This document shows, one piece after another, positions 27,705 through 36,432 of a stretch of DNA of 64,000 nt. The notes below the pieces were generated by a model, which saw only the letters and a program-made list of their open reading frames with translations, was not told where the DNA came from and searched no databases. Source of the stretch: Candidatus Melainabacteria bacterium MEL.A1 (GTDB taxonomy: Bacteria; Cyanobacteriota; Vampirovibrionia; Gastranaerophilales; Gastranaerophilaceae); assembly GCA_001765415.1 (NCBI GenBank), contig CP017245.1, positions 434,001 to 498,000 on the forward strand, given 5' to 3'. Position numbers and translations under genes: made by a program. Every line of letters begins with the position of its first letter. The first letter of the stretch is position 1.

Positions 27705-27874
27705 CTAAAAAATCTCTTTTTCATAAAAATTCCTCTCTATTCTCTGTCAACATCTCCATTTTAACAAATTTTTTGATGTTTTTCAAGTAGTTGCCCTAAT
27801 TCTTCCCTATTTGTCATAGGGAAGATGTCCGTAGGACAGATGGGTGAAAGCTTGTAATTATAAATTTCCCTAAT

Positions 27875-27951
27875 AGCACCCACCTAAATTACCTCTCACA
27901 AAACGTGACATTTAGTCACCTTTTGTTCGGCAGAGTCTCATTAGGGAGGAA
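27875..27951 (+). repeat. Hairpin repeat family B, extended copy
   Basis: Core 27892-27939 with GTGAC-ATTTA-GTCAC in a longer stem closed by ACAAAA/TTTTGT, then GGCAGAGTCTC. Flanks AGCACCCACCTAAAT and GGGAGGAA are shared with the inverted copy at 36336-36411. Confidence 0.85.
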
Positions 27952-27972
27952 AACATTTTCATTGATACGTTC

Positions 27973-28000
27973 TACTCACTATTCACCACTCACCGTTCAC
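27973..28000 (+). repeat. Heptanucleotide array 1 (four units)
   Basis: TACTCAC TATTCAC CACTCAC CGTTCAC: four 7-bp units sharing a YTCAC/TCAC end. This resembles the short tandem heptamers known from cyanobacteria; position and role are open. Confidence 0.7.
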
Positions 28001-28020
28001 TTATTAATAACGATAAGGAC

Positions 28021-28048
28021 TTTTCACGTTTCACTTCTCACTTTTCAC
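28021..28048 (+). repeat. Heptanucleotide array 2 (four units)
   Basis: TTTTCAC GTTTCAC TTCTCAC TTTTCAC, separated from array 1 by 20 bp (TTATTAATAACGATAAGGAC). The array ends 10 bp before the etfA stop. The 27705-28058 gap otherwise holds only repeats. Confidence 0.75.
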
Positions 28049-28058
28049 TAAGAAAAAT

Positions 28059-29048
28059 CTAAACATCTAAAGTTTCAAGCAATTTTGGTAAAACTTCAAA
28101 CACATCTCCAACAAAAGCATAATCCGCATGTTCAAATATTGGAGCATTTTTATCTGTATTTATAGCAATAATCTTATCGCTATCTTGCATTCCGACTATA
28201 TGTTGAATTGCACCTGATATTCCGCATGCAATATATAATTTTGGAGTTACTGTTTTTCCGGTCTGTCCAACTTGCATATCAACAGTCGCAAGTCCCATAT
28301 CAACCGCTCCTCGACTAGCTCCTACGCTTGCTCCTATTTTTTCAGCAAAATTTTTCAACAATTCAAATCCTGTCTCATTCTTCATTCCCTTACCACCGGC
28401 AATAATAATATTTGCGCTATCTAGTGAATTAATTTCAGACTGAACATTTTTAGCAAAATCAACAAATTCAACTTTTCTTTGAACATCTTCTATTTCAGGA
28501 TTTATATAAATATATTCAACATTTTTAACAATATTTTCTGCCATCGGCTTAAACACCTTTGGTCTAACTGTTGCCATTTGTGGAGTTGTTTTACAAAGAA
28601 TTGTTGCCATCAATTTTCCACCAAAAGTCGGGCGTGTTGCTGCCAACATTCCTTTTTCATTGATATCCAAATCAATACAATCTGCCGTCAAGCCAGTATG
28701 TAATTTAGCAGCTAATCTCGGAGCCAAATCCCTTCCTTGAGTAGTCGCACCATACAAAATCATATCCGGCTTAACAGAATTGATAATTTTTAGCGCAGAA
28801 ATCGAAAACAATTCTGTAGAATAGTGTGTGAACCTATTATTTTCAGAAACATAAACTTTATCAATACCTGAATTTTGAAATGCCTCTTTAAAATTAATTG
28901 CCAAATCATTTTTACATATTAAAAAAACAGAAACCGTTGCATTATTCAACTTTTTAGCTAATTCTTGAGCTTTATTTGCCAATTCAAAAACAACCGTATG
29001 AAGATAATTGTCCTGCGTAACCTGCGCATAAATCATAATTTCAGACAT
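28059..29048 (-). CDS. etfA: Electron transfer flavoprotein, alpha subunit
   Basis: FAD-binding partner of EtfB. The N-terminal domain is followed by the C-terminal FAD domain with IIIAGGKGMKNETGFELL (about 212), GASRGAVDMGLATVDMQVGQTGKTV and KLYIACGISGAIQHIVGMQDSDKI, the diagnostic region at about 240-300. 329 aa is normal. It starts 1 bp after the etfB stop, so the pair is one transcription and assembly unit. Confidence 0.95.
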   Translation of the reverse strand: MSEIMIYAQVTQDNYLHTVVFELANKAQELAKKLNNATVSVFLICKNDLAINFKEAFQNSGIDKVYVSENNRFTHYSTELFSISALKIINSVKPDMILYGATTQGRDLAPRLAAKLHTGLTADCIDLDINEKGMLAATRPTFGGKLMATILCKTTPQMATVRPKVFKPMAENIVKNVEYIYINPEIEDVQRKVEFVDFAKNVQSEINSLDSANIIIAGGKGMKNETGFELLKNFAEKIGASVGASRGAVDMGLATVDMQVGQTGKTVTPKLYIACGISGAIQHIVGMQDSDKIIAINTDKNAPIFEHADYAFVGDVFEVLPKLLETLDV

Positions 29049-29828
29049 TTATACAATACCCCCAAACTCTTTAATCTTAGCTAACAATTCATCACTATTT
29101 TCAACAAAGACACAAGCTTCTCTATTCTTTAGAGGTCTAAAAGCCTTACTTACAAATGTTGGAGAACCTTTTATTCCTACATCTTCCGGAGTTAAACCGA
29201 CATTTTCCATTGACAAATTTTCAATTTCAAGATTTTGTGCCTTTTTAAATCCGTTAATTGTAGGACGTGTTAGATTATCAAAGTTTTTCACTACACAAAT
29301 TAACGACGGGAAATCAATTTTTACGGTTTCAATACCATCCTCAAGCTCTCTTTGTGCATACATTGATTTTTCTTCAATTCTATCAATATTTTTAACGTAA
29401 GTTATTTGCGGAATGTCTAATTGAGCTGCGATTTCCGGCCCTGTCTGCGCTGTATCACCGTCAACCGCAAATTGTCCGCAAATGATTAAATCAAAATCAG
29501 ATAGTTTTGTTTTGATAGCGGAAGAAAGAGTTTTGGCAGTTGCATAAGTATCAGCTCCCGCAAACTTTTTATCAGAAACTAAAACAGCACTATCACAACC
29601 CAATGCAATAGCCTTTCTCAAAATATCTTCTGCCTGCTTTGGCCCCATAGTAAGTACTGTAATTTCTACATCATCTAAAGCCTTTTTAATTTGTAAAGCT
29701 TTTTCTATCGCATAGACATCAAAAGGGTTGATGACACTTTCGACACCTTCCCTTTGAATAGTATTATTTTCAGTCCACTTAATATCTGTTGTATCCGGGA
29801 CTTGTTTTATACAAACAATTATTTTCAT
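29049..29828 (-). CDS. etfB: Electron transfer flavoprotein, beta subunit
   Basis: Family blocks: MKIIVCIKQVPDTTDIKWTE, ESVINPFDVYAIEKALQIK, VLTMGPKQAEDILRKAIALG, GADTYATAKTLS and ICGQFAVDGDTAQTGPEIA. The C-terminal segment LTPEDVGIKGSPTFVSKAF resembles that of clostridial, bifurcating-type ETFs rather than mitochondrial ones, by recollection only. 259 aa. It follows the 60-aa Cys protein by about 8 bp. The electron donor dehydrogenase is not in the window. Confidence 0.94.
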   Translation of the reverse strand: MKIIVCIKQVPDTTDIKWTENNTIQREGVESVINPFDVYAIEKALQIKKALDDVEITVLTMGPKQAEDILRKAIALGCDSAVLVSDKKFAGADTYATAKTLSSAIKTKLSDFDLIICGQFAVDGDTAQTGPEIAAQLDIPQITYVKNIDRIEEKSMYAQRELEDGIETVKIDFPSLICVVKNFDNLTRPTINGFKKAQNLEIENLSMENVGLTPEDVGIKGSPTFVSKAFRPLKNREACVFVENSDELLAKIKEFGGIV

Positions 29829-29836
29829 AAATACCT

Positions 29837-30019
29837 TTATTTATGTTGTTGAGCAGCTTTTTGCCTTGCGTTTGTTTCCAACAACGCATTATAAGCCATC
29901 ATGTACATTGAACATTTTTTTACACTCGGTAAATACCATGCGCAACTTTCAAGTGTACAAACTTTATCTATATCAGAACCTGCTGACATCAACGGACAAT
30001 ATGGAATATCTCTAGCCAT
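29837..30019 (-). CDS. Small Cys-containing protein (60 aa) in the redox operon
   Basis: Starts MARDIPYCPLMSAGSDIDKV and has four cysteines (C8, C22, C26 and C37) spaced C-x13-C-x3-C-x10-C, as in a small metal-binding or FeS protein. Its ATG overlaps the stop of the NfnA-like gene and etfB follows by 8 bp, so a role in this redox group is likely. I recognise no family. Confidence 0.75.
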   Translation of the reverse strand: MARDIPYCPLMSAGSDIDKVCTLESCAWYLPSVKKCSMYMMAYNALLETNARQKAAQQHK

Positions 30020-30870
30020 TATATTTTCTCCTTATTTTCTGCTTGTTTTAAAAGATTACAGTTTTCACAACGTTTTCTTTCTTGATCTTTGTAAATTCTT
30101 GTTCTATTAATAACTTCATCAAAATCAATTTTGTGAGCATCAAAGTCCGGTCCATCAACACATGCGAACTTTGTTTCACCACCAACAGTAACTCTACAAG
30201 CTCCGCACATACCTGTACCATCAACCATGATAGGGTTCATGCTAGCTTCAGTATAAATTCCTTTATCACGAGTTAAATCCGCCACTGCTCTCATCATAGG
30301 CATAGGACCGACAGCTATAGCATAATCAACTTTTTCATTTTTAATTATTCTATCTAAGACCTGAGTTACAAAACCTTTTTCTCCAAGAGTTCCATCATCT
30401 GTTGTAATGAATAATTCTGTGCAAGCATCTTTCATCTTATCTTGCCAAAAGATTAAATCCTTGTTTCTTGCACCCATAATCATATAAACTTTGTTTCCTG
30501 CATCTTTGAAAGCTTTTGCAATCAAATAACAAGGTGCTGCGCCATAACCGCCAGCCAAGCAAACAACTGTGCCGTATTTTTCAATATGAGTTGGTTGACC
30601 TAAAGGTCCAACAATATCGTGGATTTCATCTCCTTCATTTAATGATGCTAATAGTTTTGTAGAATAACCTACTGCCATAAAAACAAGCGTCAATTCGCCT
30701 TTTTCCTTATCAACATCTGCAATAGTTAAAGGCACACGTTCACTGTTTTCATCAGCTCTAAATATTATAAACTGTCCTGCTTTAGCGTTTCTTACAACGT
30801 ATGGAGCGTCAACCTTAATTTCAAATTGATTGGGACAAAGTTCTTTTTTGGATAAAATTTTGTATCCCAT
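30019..30870 (-). CDS. NfnA/SudB-like FAD-[2Fe-2S] NAD(P) oxidoreductase subunit
   Basis: FAD domain of ferredoxin-NADP reductase type (RVPLTIADVDKEKGELTLVF), nucleotide domain (CLAGGYGAAPCYLIAKAF; VGPMPMMRAVADL) and a C-terminal [2Fe-2S] site (GTGMCGACRVTVGGETKFAC). The block ACVDGPDFDAHKIDFDE is typical of NfnA / sulfide dehydrogenase small subunits and of PyrK relatives. The extra CENCN ending is notable. The large partner NfnB is not adjacent; etfB and etfA follow instead. 283 aa. Confidence 0.88.
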   Translation of the reverse strand: MGYKILSKKELCPNQFEIKVDAPYVVRNAKAGQFIIFRADENSERVPLTIADVDKEKGELTLVFMAVGYSTKLLASLNEGDEIHDIVGPLGQPTHIEKYGTVVCLAGGYGAAPCYLIAKAFKDAGNKVYMIMGARNKDLIFWQDKMKDACTELFITTDDGTLGEKGFVTQVLDRIIKNEKVDYAIAVGPMPMMRAVADLTRDKGIYTEASMNPIMVDGTGMCGACRVTVGGETKFACVDGPDFDAHKIDFDEVINRTRIYKDQERKRCENCNLLKQAENKEKI

Positions 30871-30915
30871 AATATAAATTCTCCTTCTTATATTGATATT
30901 ATATAAAATTTTTCG

Positions 30916-31962
30916 TTATTCTGCAACTACATATTTATAATTTGGATTTTCATTTAACTTTTCTTCAATTTGTTCAAAAGTCAAAAGACCTTGAGTTGCA
31001 CCAAATTCAGAAACAACACCTGATGAATTTACTGATGCGTACATCAAAGCTTTACCAATATTTTTATCAGTTCTTCCTAATGCTCCACAAAAAGTTGAGG
31101 CAAAAGCATCCCCAGCTCCTAATGTAGAAACTACAGGTCCTTCAAAACAAGGACAATAATAATAATGTTTTCCATCATAAGCGAAAGCACCATTTCCGCC
31201 ATCGGTAATTACTATGATTTGATAATCTCGAATTTTTAACTTTTTAAACATTTCTTTAATATCAGGATGAATAAGTTTTTCTGAAAATTTTTCATCTCTC
31301 GTATCAGGGCGAACCTGAATTTGTGTAGCCATAGAAGCTTCTTCCTTATTCATTACAACAATATTAGCATTTGCAAGAATTTTCTTGATGTAATTAAATC
31401 CCCTTTTAATACTTGAAGAACCGGCATTAAAACAAACATAAACATTGTTTTCATTCGCAAAATTTGCAATATCATCAAGAATTTTGGTACTATCACCATT
31501 CATAGGAGCAATATACAACAATTTTGCATTCTTAATTGCATCAAAATTTATGTCAGATTTTTTAATTTTGGCATTCGCTCCACGATGAGCAAGAACTGTT
31601 CTGTCACCCTGAAAACTTACCAAAATAATAGAAAACCCTGTACTTAATGATTTATCTTGAACAATATTAGACAAATCAACATTTTTTTCTTTAAAAGATG
31701 TCAAAATACCTTCCGAATATATATCGTCACCAATTTTAAATATTGCACTCGTCTTAAAACCAAGATTAGCAAAATTTACGGCAGTATTAACTCCACCACC
31801 ACCAACTTGCGAATCAAAATCAGAAATCTCAACTTTTGCCCCATACGGATAACTCATAAATTCAGATTTTTTATTTTTTGTATATACAGAAACAATATTT
31901 GCATCGTCACTCTCAACGAAAACATCCATTGTTGCACTACCGATTGTTATAACATCGCACAT
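30916..31962 (-). CDS. PfkB-family carbohydrate kinase
   Basis: Ribokinase-fold sugar or nucleoside kinase. The N-terminal glycine motif is VGGGGVNTAVNFANLGFKTS (about 52-71); the C-terminal anion hole and base are in STLGAGDAFASTFCGALG (Asp is the catalytic base, about 290). A middle block holds VVMNKEEASMATQIQ. GGAGGAT precedes the ATG. 348 aa is a little longer than ribokinase. The substrate cannot be told from sequence. It sits just upstream of the NfnA-like gene on the same strand. Confidence 0.9.
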   Translation of the reverse strand: MCDVITIGSATMDVFVESDDANIVSVYTKNKKSEFMSYPYGAKVEISDFDSQVGGGGVNTAVNFANLGFKTSAIFKIGDDIYSEGILTSFKEKNVDLSNIVQDKSLSTGFSIILVSFQGDRTVLAHRGANAKIKKSDINFDAIKNAKLLYIAPMNGDSTKILDDIANFANENNVYVCFNAGSSSIKRGFNYIKKILANANIVVMNKEEASMATQIQVRPDTRDEKFSEKLIHPDIKEMFKKLKIRDYQIIVITDGGNGAFAYDGKHYYYCPCFEGPVVSTLGAGDAFASTFCGALGRTDKNIGKALMYASVNSSGVVSEFGATQGLLTFEQIEEKLNENPNYKYVVAE

Positions 31963-32094
31963 CTTCTTATCCTCCAGTTGATTTCAGCTTAGCACAAAAA
32001 ATATTTTTTGTTAATTTATATTAATGCCTATCAAAAATTTTTTTGTTTTAACTTAAAATAGGTGTATTATATACATTTTTAAGGAATTAAAATT

Positions 32095-34296
32095 ATGAAA
32101 ATAAATAAAATTACCCCACAACTATTCTCTACCCAGAGAATTAACTCAAAAACTCAAAACAATAATAATTCACAACAAACAATAAATTACTCATATAACC
32201 CAATCGCATATCAAGATTACAATATCAATTTCACGGCAAGATTATTCAGAACTCCTGCGAATTTTTACGAACAACCGTTCAACCAAAGCGGAATGCCGGA
32301 AACAATGAAAAACTACCTATTTGACGACTACGAAGACAGACAAAACATGCCACCTGCACAGATGATGAAACTCGTTTTTGACGATATTAATATTGCTGAT
32401 AATATAAAAGACGTAAAAGAATTATACCCTGATGAACCACTGTTCAAAAACTTGAAAGACGCTAAGGATCGAAAATCAAGAAGCGGAGTTCTTGCAGAAA
32501 TAGCTGTTATGAAACAACCGGACAAAACTCTATTTAAAAACGGGAAAGATGATCTCGGTTTGTATTTAGTTAAAAAGATTTACCTTGAAGGAAAAACATT
32601 AAAAGAAATCAACAAAGATTTTGAAAAAGATATATCTGTTTATTACAAGGGATTAAGCCCAATTCAATACGAAACGCTTTCAGCTTACGGAATAAAATAC
32701 CCAAATAGCGCATTTTGGAAATCATTTACTGCTACAAGAGAAGATTTTCCTTATGAATACAAACCAAGAAAAGCTGTTTCACCTCGAACAACTTCTATTC
32801 ACACTACAAATTCAACCCCCCAACATAGAATAGAAAAGAAAAAATTTGATGATGTAAAAGATTGGGAAATCGACAAAATTGCAGATGCAATGGTTAAAGG
32901 GAAAGGAAATTCAGACGAAACCAAAAAACGATTGAGAAAAAGCAATATCAGAGATAATGAATCTCTAAATTTCGTAGCTAAATATATGGGCGAAATAAAT
33001 TCTATCGTTTTGGATAGAATGCATGTTTCCGACGAAATGAAATCATATTTCAATTCTCCTGACAAAATGAATAAAACTCAGCAAGAAAAATTCACAAATT
33101 TCTGGCAAAACCCTGAAATGAATAAACTTCAATCAGTTTTAATGAAAGACACTATCAAATTATTCTTTAACGAATACGGTGTAGACGGCAACAACGAAGA
33201 TTTTCAAAGCCTTCTTGAATACGCTCATACGGGGATAAAAGAAGAACGAAAACTTCCATTTGACCATGACGAAAAGCAAGTTATGTATGAAGAATTATTC
33301 AAAGATTTTGAAGAAGAAGAAACAAATATAACTCCAAAAAGTAGCGAACTCCTTGTTGAAGAAAATATAGATATACCTAAAAACCCAAAACTAATTATTA
33401 GACCAACCACCCATGAAGTTATATTTGACGGTGATTTACAACAAACTTTCATTAAAAACATGGAACCTCAATTAAAATTTTTACCTGATGCTTTTTCTAA
33501 AAAATACATGAATTATTTTACCCAACATCCAAAAGCAACTGACAAATACTTGTTTTCTGTAGTTGCTGAAGCAAATATTCCTGAGGAATATAAAGACACA
33601 ATTCTTTCTTCAGAAGAAATGGACAAAATAACTCTTAATATAAACGAAGATTTTACTAAGAAATTTCCATTCAATGCATTAGCAAATAACCAAGCATTAA
33701 GCGAAACAGTTTTAAACATGTATCCAAGCCACAATAAAGCAGCATACGCCAAAATGCTTGCTTTAGACACTTTTAGAATTATAGCATTTATTGATAAATT
33801 GGGCATCAAAGATTTTACTCCGGAGCAGAAAGCAAGATTAAATCAAAAATATCATGAATACATGACACCAATAAAATCAAAAGATGAAATCAACAAAATC
33901 AATAATATGTTAGTTGATTATGTTACAAATTTTGATGAAAACAAAGCAATTTACCAAAAGGGTTCGGAATTAAACGCTTTGGGAAGATTGTTAGCGGCAA
34001 ATATAAAAGACGATCCGTTACTAAAAAAAGAGTTTGCAAGAGAACTCAAATATTCTAAATTTGTAGAAAATTACGGAGGAACACCCCGAATTTTGCTAGA
34101 TGACAACATTAGTGATGAAGTAAAACAAGTAAAACTTCAGCTTATGCTTGAGGACTTTGTAACTTTAAATACAGGCAGATTAGATCACATGTTCTGTAGC
34201 AATGCCAAAAACCTTGATTTAATCATACGTTACGATTTCCCGCAATTGTATAATATACTAAAATCTCAATCTATAGAAATGGGATTTGGTTACTAG
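32095..34296 (+). CDS. Unknown protein with N-terminal INFTA motif (733 aa)
   Basis: The first 30 residues are rich in Asn, Gln, Thr and Ser (MKINKITPQLFSTQRINSKT), then YNINFTARLFRTP at 42-54 gives the F-T-A variant of the shared motif. The rest is hydrophilic and mostly helical (WEIDKIADAMVKGKGNSDET; LPDAFSKKYMNYFTQHPKAT), with no TM segment, signal peptide or recognised domain. AAGGAA precedes the ATG. The stop codon TAG is the first part of a dispersed palindrome (see repeat at 34296). No function is assigned. Confidence 0.75.
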   Translation: MKINKITPQLFSTQRINSKTQNNNNSQQTINYSYNPIAYQDYNINFTARLFRTPANFYEQPFNQSGMPETMKNYLFDDYEDRQNMPPAQMMKLVFDDINIADNIKDVKELYPDEPLFKNLKDAKDRKSRSGVLAEIAVMKQPDKTLFKNGKDDLGLYLVKKIYLEGKTLKEINKDFEKDISVYYKGLSPIQYETLSAYGIKYPNSAFWKSFTATREDFPYEYKPRKAVSPRTTSIHTTNSTPQHRIEKKKFDDVKDWEIDKIADAMVKGKGNSDETKKRLRKSNIRDNESLNFVAKYMGEINSIVLDRMHVSDEMKSYFNSPDKMNKTQQEKFTNFWQNPEMNKLQSVLMKDTIKLFFNEYGVDGNNEDFQSLLEYAHTGIKEERKLPFDHDEKQVMYEELFKDFEEEETNITPKSSELLVEENIDIPKNPKLIIRPTTHEVIFDGDLQQTFIKNMEPQLKFLPDAFSKKYMNYFTQHPKATDKYLFSVVAEANIPEEYKDTILSSEEMDKITLNINEDFTKKFPFNALANNQALSETVLNMYPSHNKAAYAKMLALDTFRIIAFIDKLGIKDFTPEQKARLNQKYHEYMTPIKSKDEINKINNMLVDYVTNFDENKAIYQKGSELNALGRLLAANIKDDPLLKKEFARELKYSKFVENYGGTPRILLDDNISDEVKQVKLQLMLEDFVTLNTGRLDHMFCSNAKNLDLIIRYDFPQLYNILKSQSIEMGFGY

Positions 34297-34310
34297 TGCT
34301 ACGCACGTAG
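34296..34310 (+). repeat. Palindrome repeat fused to a stop codon
   Basis: GTGCTACGCACGTAG begins with the last G of the TAG stop of the 733-aa gene. The same join (ACTAGTGCTACG) occurs at 50340. Confidence 0.85.
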
Positions 34311-34319
34311 CCCTCTAGT

Positions 34320-34343
34320 AGGTTGGGCTTTTAGCCAAACAAC
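34320..34343. repeat. Repeat family F copy 1
   Basis: GGTTGGGCTTTTAGCCAAAC-type block with an internal short inverted repeat; a closer palindromic copy is at 51518-51546. Confidence 0.65.
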
Positions 34344-34400
34344 GTAACTTTTTATTCAAGTTATATCTAACCCCTCCTCGAAATCAAAGATTTTGTTGTA

Positions 34401-34446
34401 CCTCTCACAAAACGTGACATTTAGTCACCTTTTGTTCGGCAGAGTC
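34401..34446 (+). repeat. Hairpin repeat family B copy
   Basis: CCTCTCACAAAACGTGACAT then ATTTA loop, GTCAC and TTTTGTTCGGCAGAGTC; identical in the core to 27892-27939. The right flank differs (GTGGAGGA). Confidence 0.85.
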
Positions 34447-34551
34447 ACAAGTGGAGGACATGATACATCGAATAGCTTACATTCACCCTTACGGGATAGC
34501 ACCCATCCCTAGCACCTCTCACAACAAGTGGGCAATGACAAAGTAAAACAT

Positions 34552-34569
34552 CCTCCCTTTTGAGGGAGG
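34552..34569. repeat. CCTCCCTTTTGAGGGAGG inverted repeat
   Basis: A perfect 7-bp stem around TTTT, followed by GTGGGTGCT. Identical at 50500-50517 and close at 51423-51440. The 34297-34667 gap is filled by such repeats; no gene seen. Confidence 0.8.
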
Positions 34570-34667
34570 AATGAGGTGGGTGCTGATTGTTTGGGTTTCT
34601 TCTTGCGGGTTATCACCCATCCTAACCTTCCCTCAAAAGGGAAGGAAATAGTTTTTTGCCAAATATA

Positions 34668-36218
34668 TTAGAAAAATTTTACAGGACTTACATATTTCAA
34701 GATACATACATTAGCACCTTCATTACAGGTTGGCTCTAATGACACACCTGAACAATATGGTGTAGTTGAATTTATGTAGCCCGATGTACAAGCACTTTCT
34801 TTAAATGGAACACTTTTCCTTATCCATAAGACTTGACGGTGACCGGTTGTTGTGATTACTTCTTTTTGGACACTGGTCATCAAATGTTGGCGACTTGTTC
34901 CTCCGTATTCTTTTTCTCCTTCTGTATGATACAATGGAATAACTTTACCTGTCATTGTAATATAGAATGGGAATACATCTTCCCATAATGTGGATGATCC
35001 TTTTTCGCCATCAATATCTAAATATACTGTATATCCAAATTCATTTACATTTACAGTTGTTCCATCTGCCAATTCATAAGAACCACCTTGATTATTACCG
35101 GCTAACAAAGGTAATGGTGCCGGATTTTGACGAACATTATATAGTTTAAGACCGTTTCTCAATACGATATCTGCTTTTTTGTCTGTAAAATCTGTTAAAT
35201 TAGATGCGATTGCATCACCATTGCATTCTTCGGCAGTGGATTTAGTGTTTGTATAATCTAAAAATTTCTCGCAGAAATTTGCGCCTTTTCGTGGTAAAGT
35301 TGGGGTTTCAGGGACACAAGCACAAGAGTTTTTACTCCATCTGTAACCATCTTGGTTACAAGGAACAGGTTTATATCCACAAGTCGGATAACCTTGCCAT
35401 TCTCGCTGATTTTGGCAGTATTCTGTGCGAATTGTTGCCTCTGATGGTTGGTTTGAACAAACATTTTCGGTTGGAGTGTCGTCAGGAGTGCCATCATCTG
35501 TATAAGCAACACAATAACTTCCTTCTAAAGAGGTCATTGCACTATTATATGATTTATAACAAGTTTTTTCGACTTCTGTAAAATAGCCACAATTATTATT
35601 TCCATCACCACAAGGATAATTACAATAATCTGATGTACTATATCCTGGATCAGCATATGTATTTAAACCTCCTCTTTTTCCAGGACATTTTGAAGCTGAG
35701 GGATTAGGATAATAATTATTCCAAGATTTAGTTGCTGCACAAACTGACCTACAATTTAAAGAAGATTTATCTGTTGTCCAATTATCTAGACGAGTATAAT
35801 TTGATTCTCTTGTAGCTTCAGCATCACTACCACAATCCGCCCAAATTGCTCCACCATAAGCAATCCAGTAAACTTCTTCAGCGCAAGAGTAGTATTTAAC
35901 TGTTTTGGCCTCAACGGGTCTTAAAAAGAAATTATTTAGAAAGGCAAATTTTTTGCCAACTACATCCAATACCCCAACTTCTGTATATTTATCATCTGTT
36001 GATTTGAAATCCCCTAACATTTGCCCTGTGACATTTCTAAGGGTTGAATAACCCATATAATAAGTATATGAAATAATATTATCTAATTTAGCTTTTGTAA
36101 TTTTTATACTTACACCAGCAACAACCGCAATTACAAGCATTACAATTACAACTTCTGCCAATGTATAAGCCAAACTAAAAGTACCACGTTTTTTAATTAG
36201 GTTACAGATCCTCTTCAT
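34668..36218 (-). CDS. Large Cys-rich pseudopilin-like protein (516 aa)
   Basis: The leader MKRICNLIKKRGTFSLA is followed by YTLAEVVIVMLVIAVVAGVS, a prepilin-type helix with Glu at mature position 5, but with Ala rather than Gly before the cleavage point. The mature body is long and unusually rich in cysteines (about 30) and aromatic/Asn residues (YSCAEEVYWIAYGGAIWADC; DYCNYPCGDGNNNCGYF), suggesting many disulfides outside the cell. A late segment (VYLDIDGEKGSSTLWEDVFP) matches the C-terminal block of the other pseudopilins. Probably a surface or fibre-tip component. Confidence 0.8.
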   Translation of the reverse strand: MKRICNLIKKRGTFSLAYTLAEVVIVMLVIAVVAGVSIKITKAKLDNIISYTYYMGYSTLRNVTGQMLGDFKSTDDKYTEVGVLDVVGKKFAFLNNFFLRPVEAKTVKYYSCAEEVYWIAYGGAIWADCGSDAEATRESNYTRLDNWTTDKSSLNCRSVCAATKSWNNYYPNPSASKCPGKRGGLNTYADPGYSTSDYCNYPCGDGNNNCGYFTEVEKTCYKSYNSAMTSLEGSYCVAYTDDGTPDDTPTENVCSNQPSEATIRTEYCQNQREWQGYPTCGYKPVPCNQDGYRWSKNSCACVPETPTLPRKGANFCEKFLDYTNTKSTAEECNGDAIASNLTDFTDKKADIVLRNGLKLYNVRQNPAPLPLLAGNNQGGSYELADGTTVNVNEFGYTVYLDIDGEKGSSTLWEDVFPFYITMTGKVIPLYHTEGEKEYGGTSRQHLMTSVQKEVITTTGHRQVLWIRKSVPFKESACTSGYINSTTPYCSGVSLEPTCNEGANVCILKYVSPVKFF

Positions 36219-36290
36219 AACTCAATACCTCTTTAAATACATATTATTATTTTAACATATTTTTCATGGAATTTCAAGATTAGTTTTTTT

Positions 36291-36321
36291 AACTATTGCG
36301 TCGCTTTGCTCCTCGTAATGA
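36291..36321. repeat. Dispersed repeat, family A copy 2
   Basis: ACTATTGCGTCGCTTTGCTC then CTCGTAATGACA, matching 7934-7965 and 51453-51485. Confidence 0.75.
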
Positions 36322-36335
36322 CATGTAAACTTCAA

Positions 36336-36411
36336 TTCCTCCCTGCGAGACTCTGCCGAACAAAAGGTGACTAAATGTCACGTTTTGTGAGAGGTGATTT
36401 AGGTGGGTGCT
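36336..36411 (-). repeat. Hairpin repeat family B, extended inverted copy
   Basis: The reverse complement of 27875-27951 through the hairpin and both flanks (GGAGGAA side and AGCACCCACCTAAAT side). Confidence 0.85.
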
Positions 36412-36432
36412 GATTAAATATTATTCAACGTA

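Noticed and set aside
27973..28048. CRISPR array
   Set aside because: The units are 7 bp and directly tandem; there are no spacers of constant length and no cas genes.
27187..28058. Insertion sequence or transposon
   Set aside because: There is no transposase frame and no matching terminal repeats; the content is short dispersed repeats.
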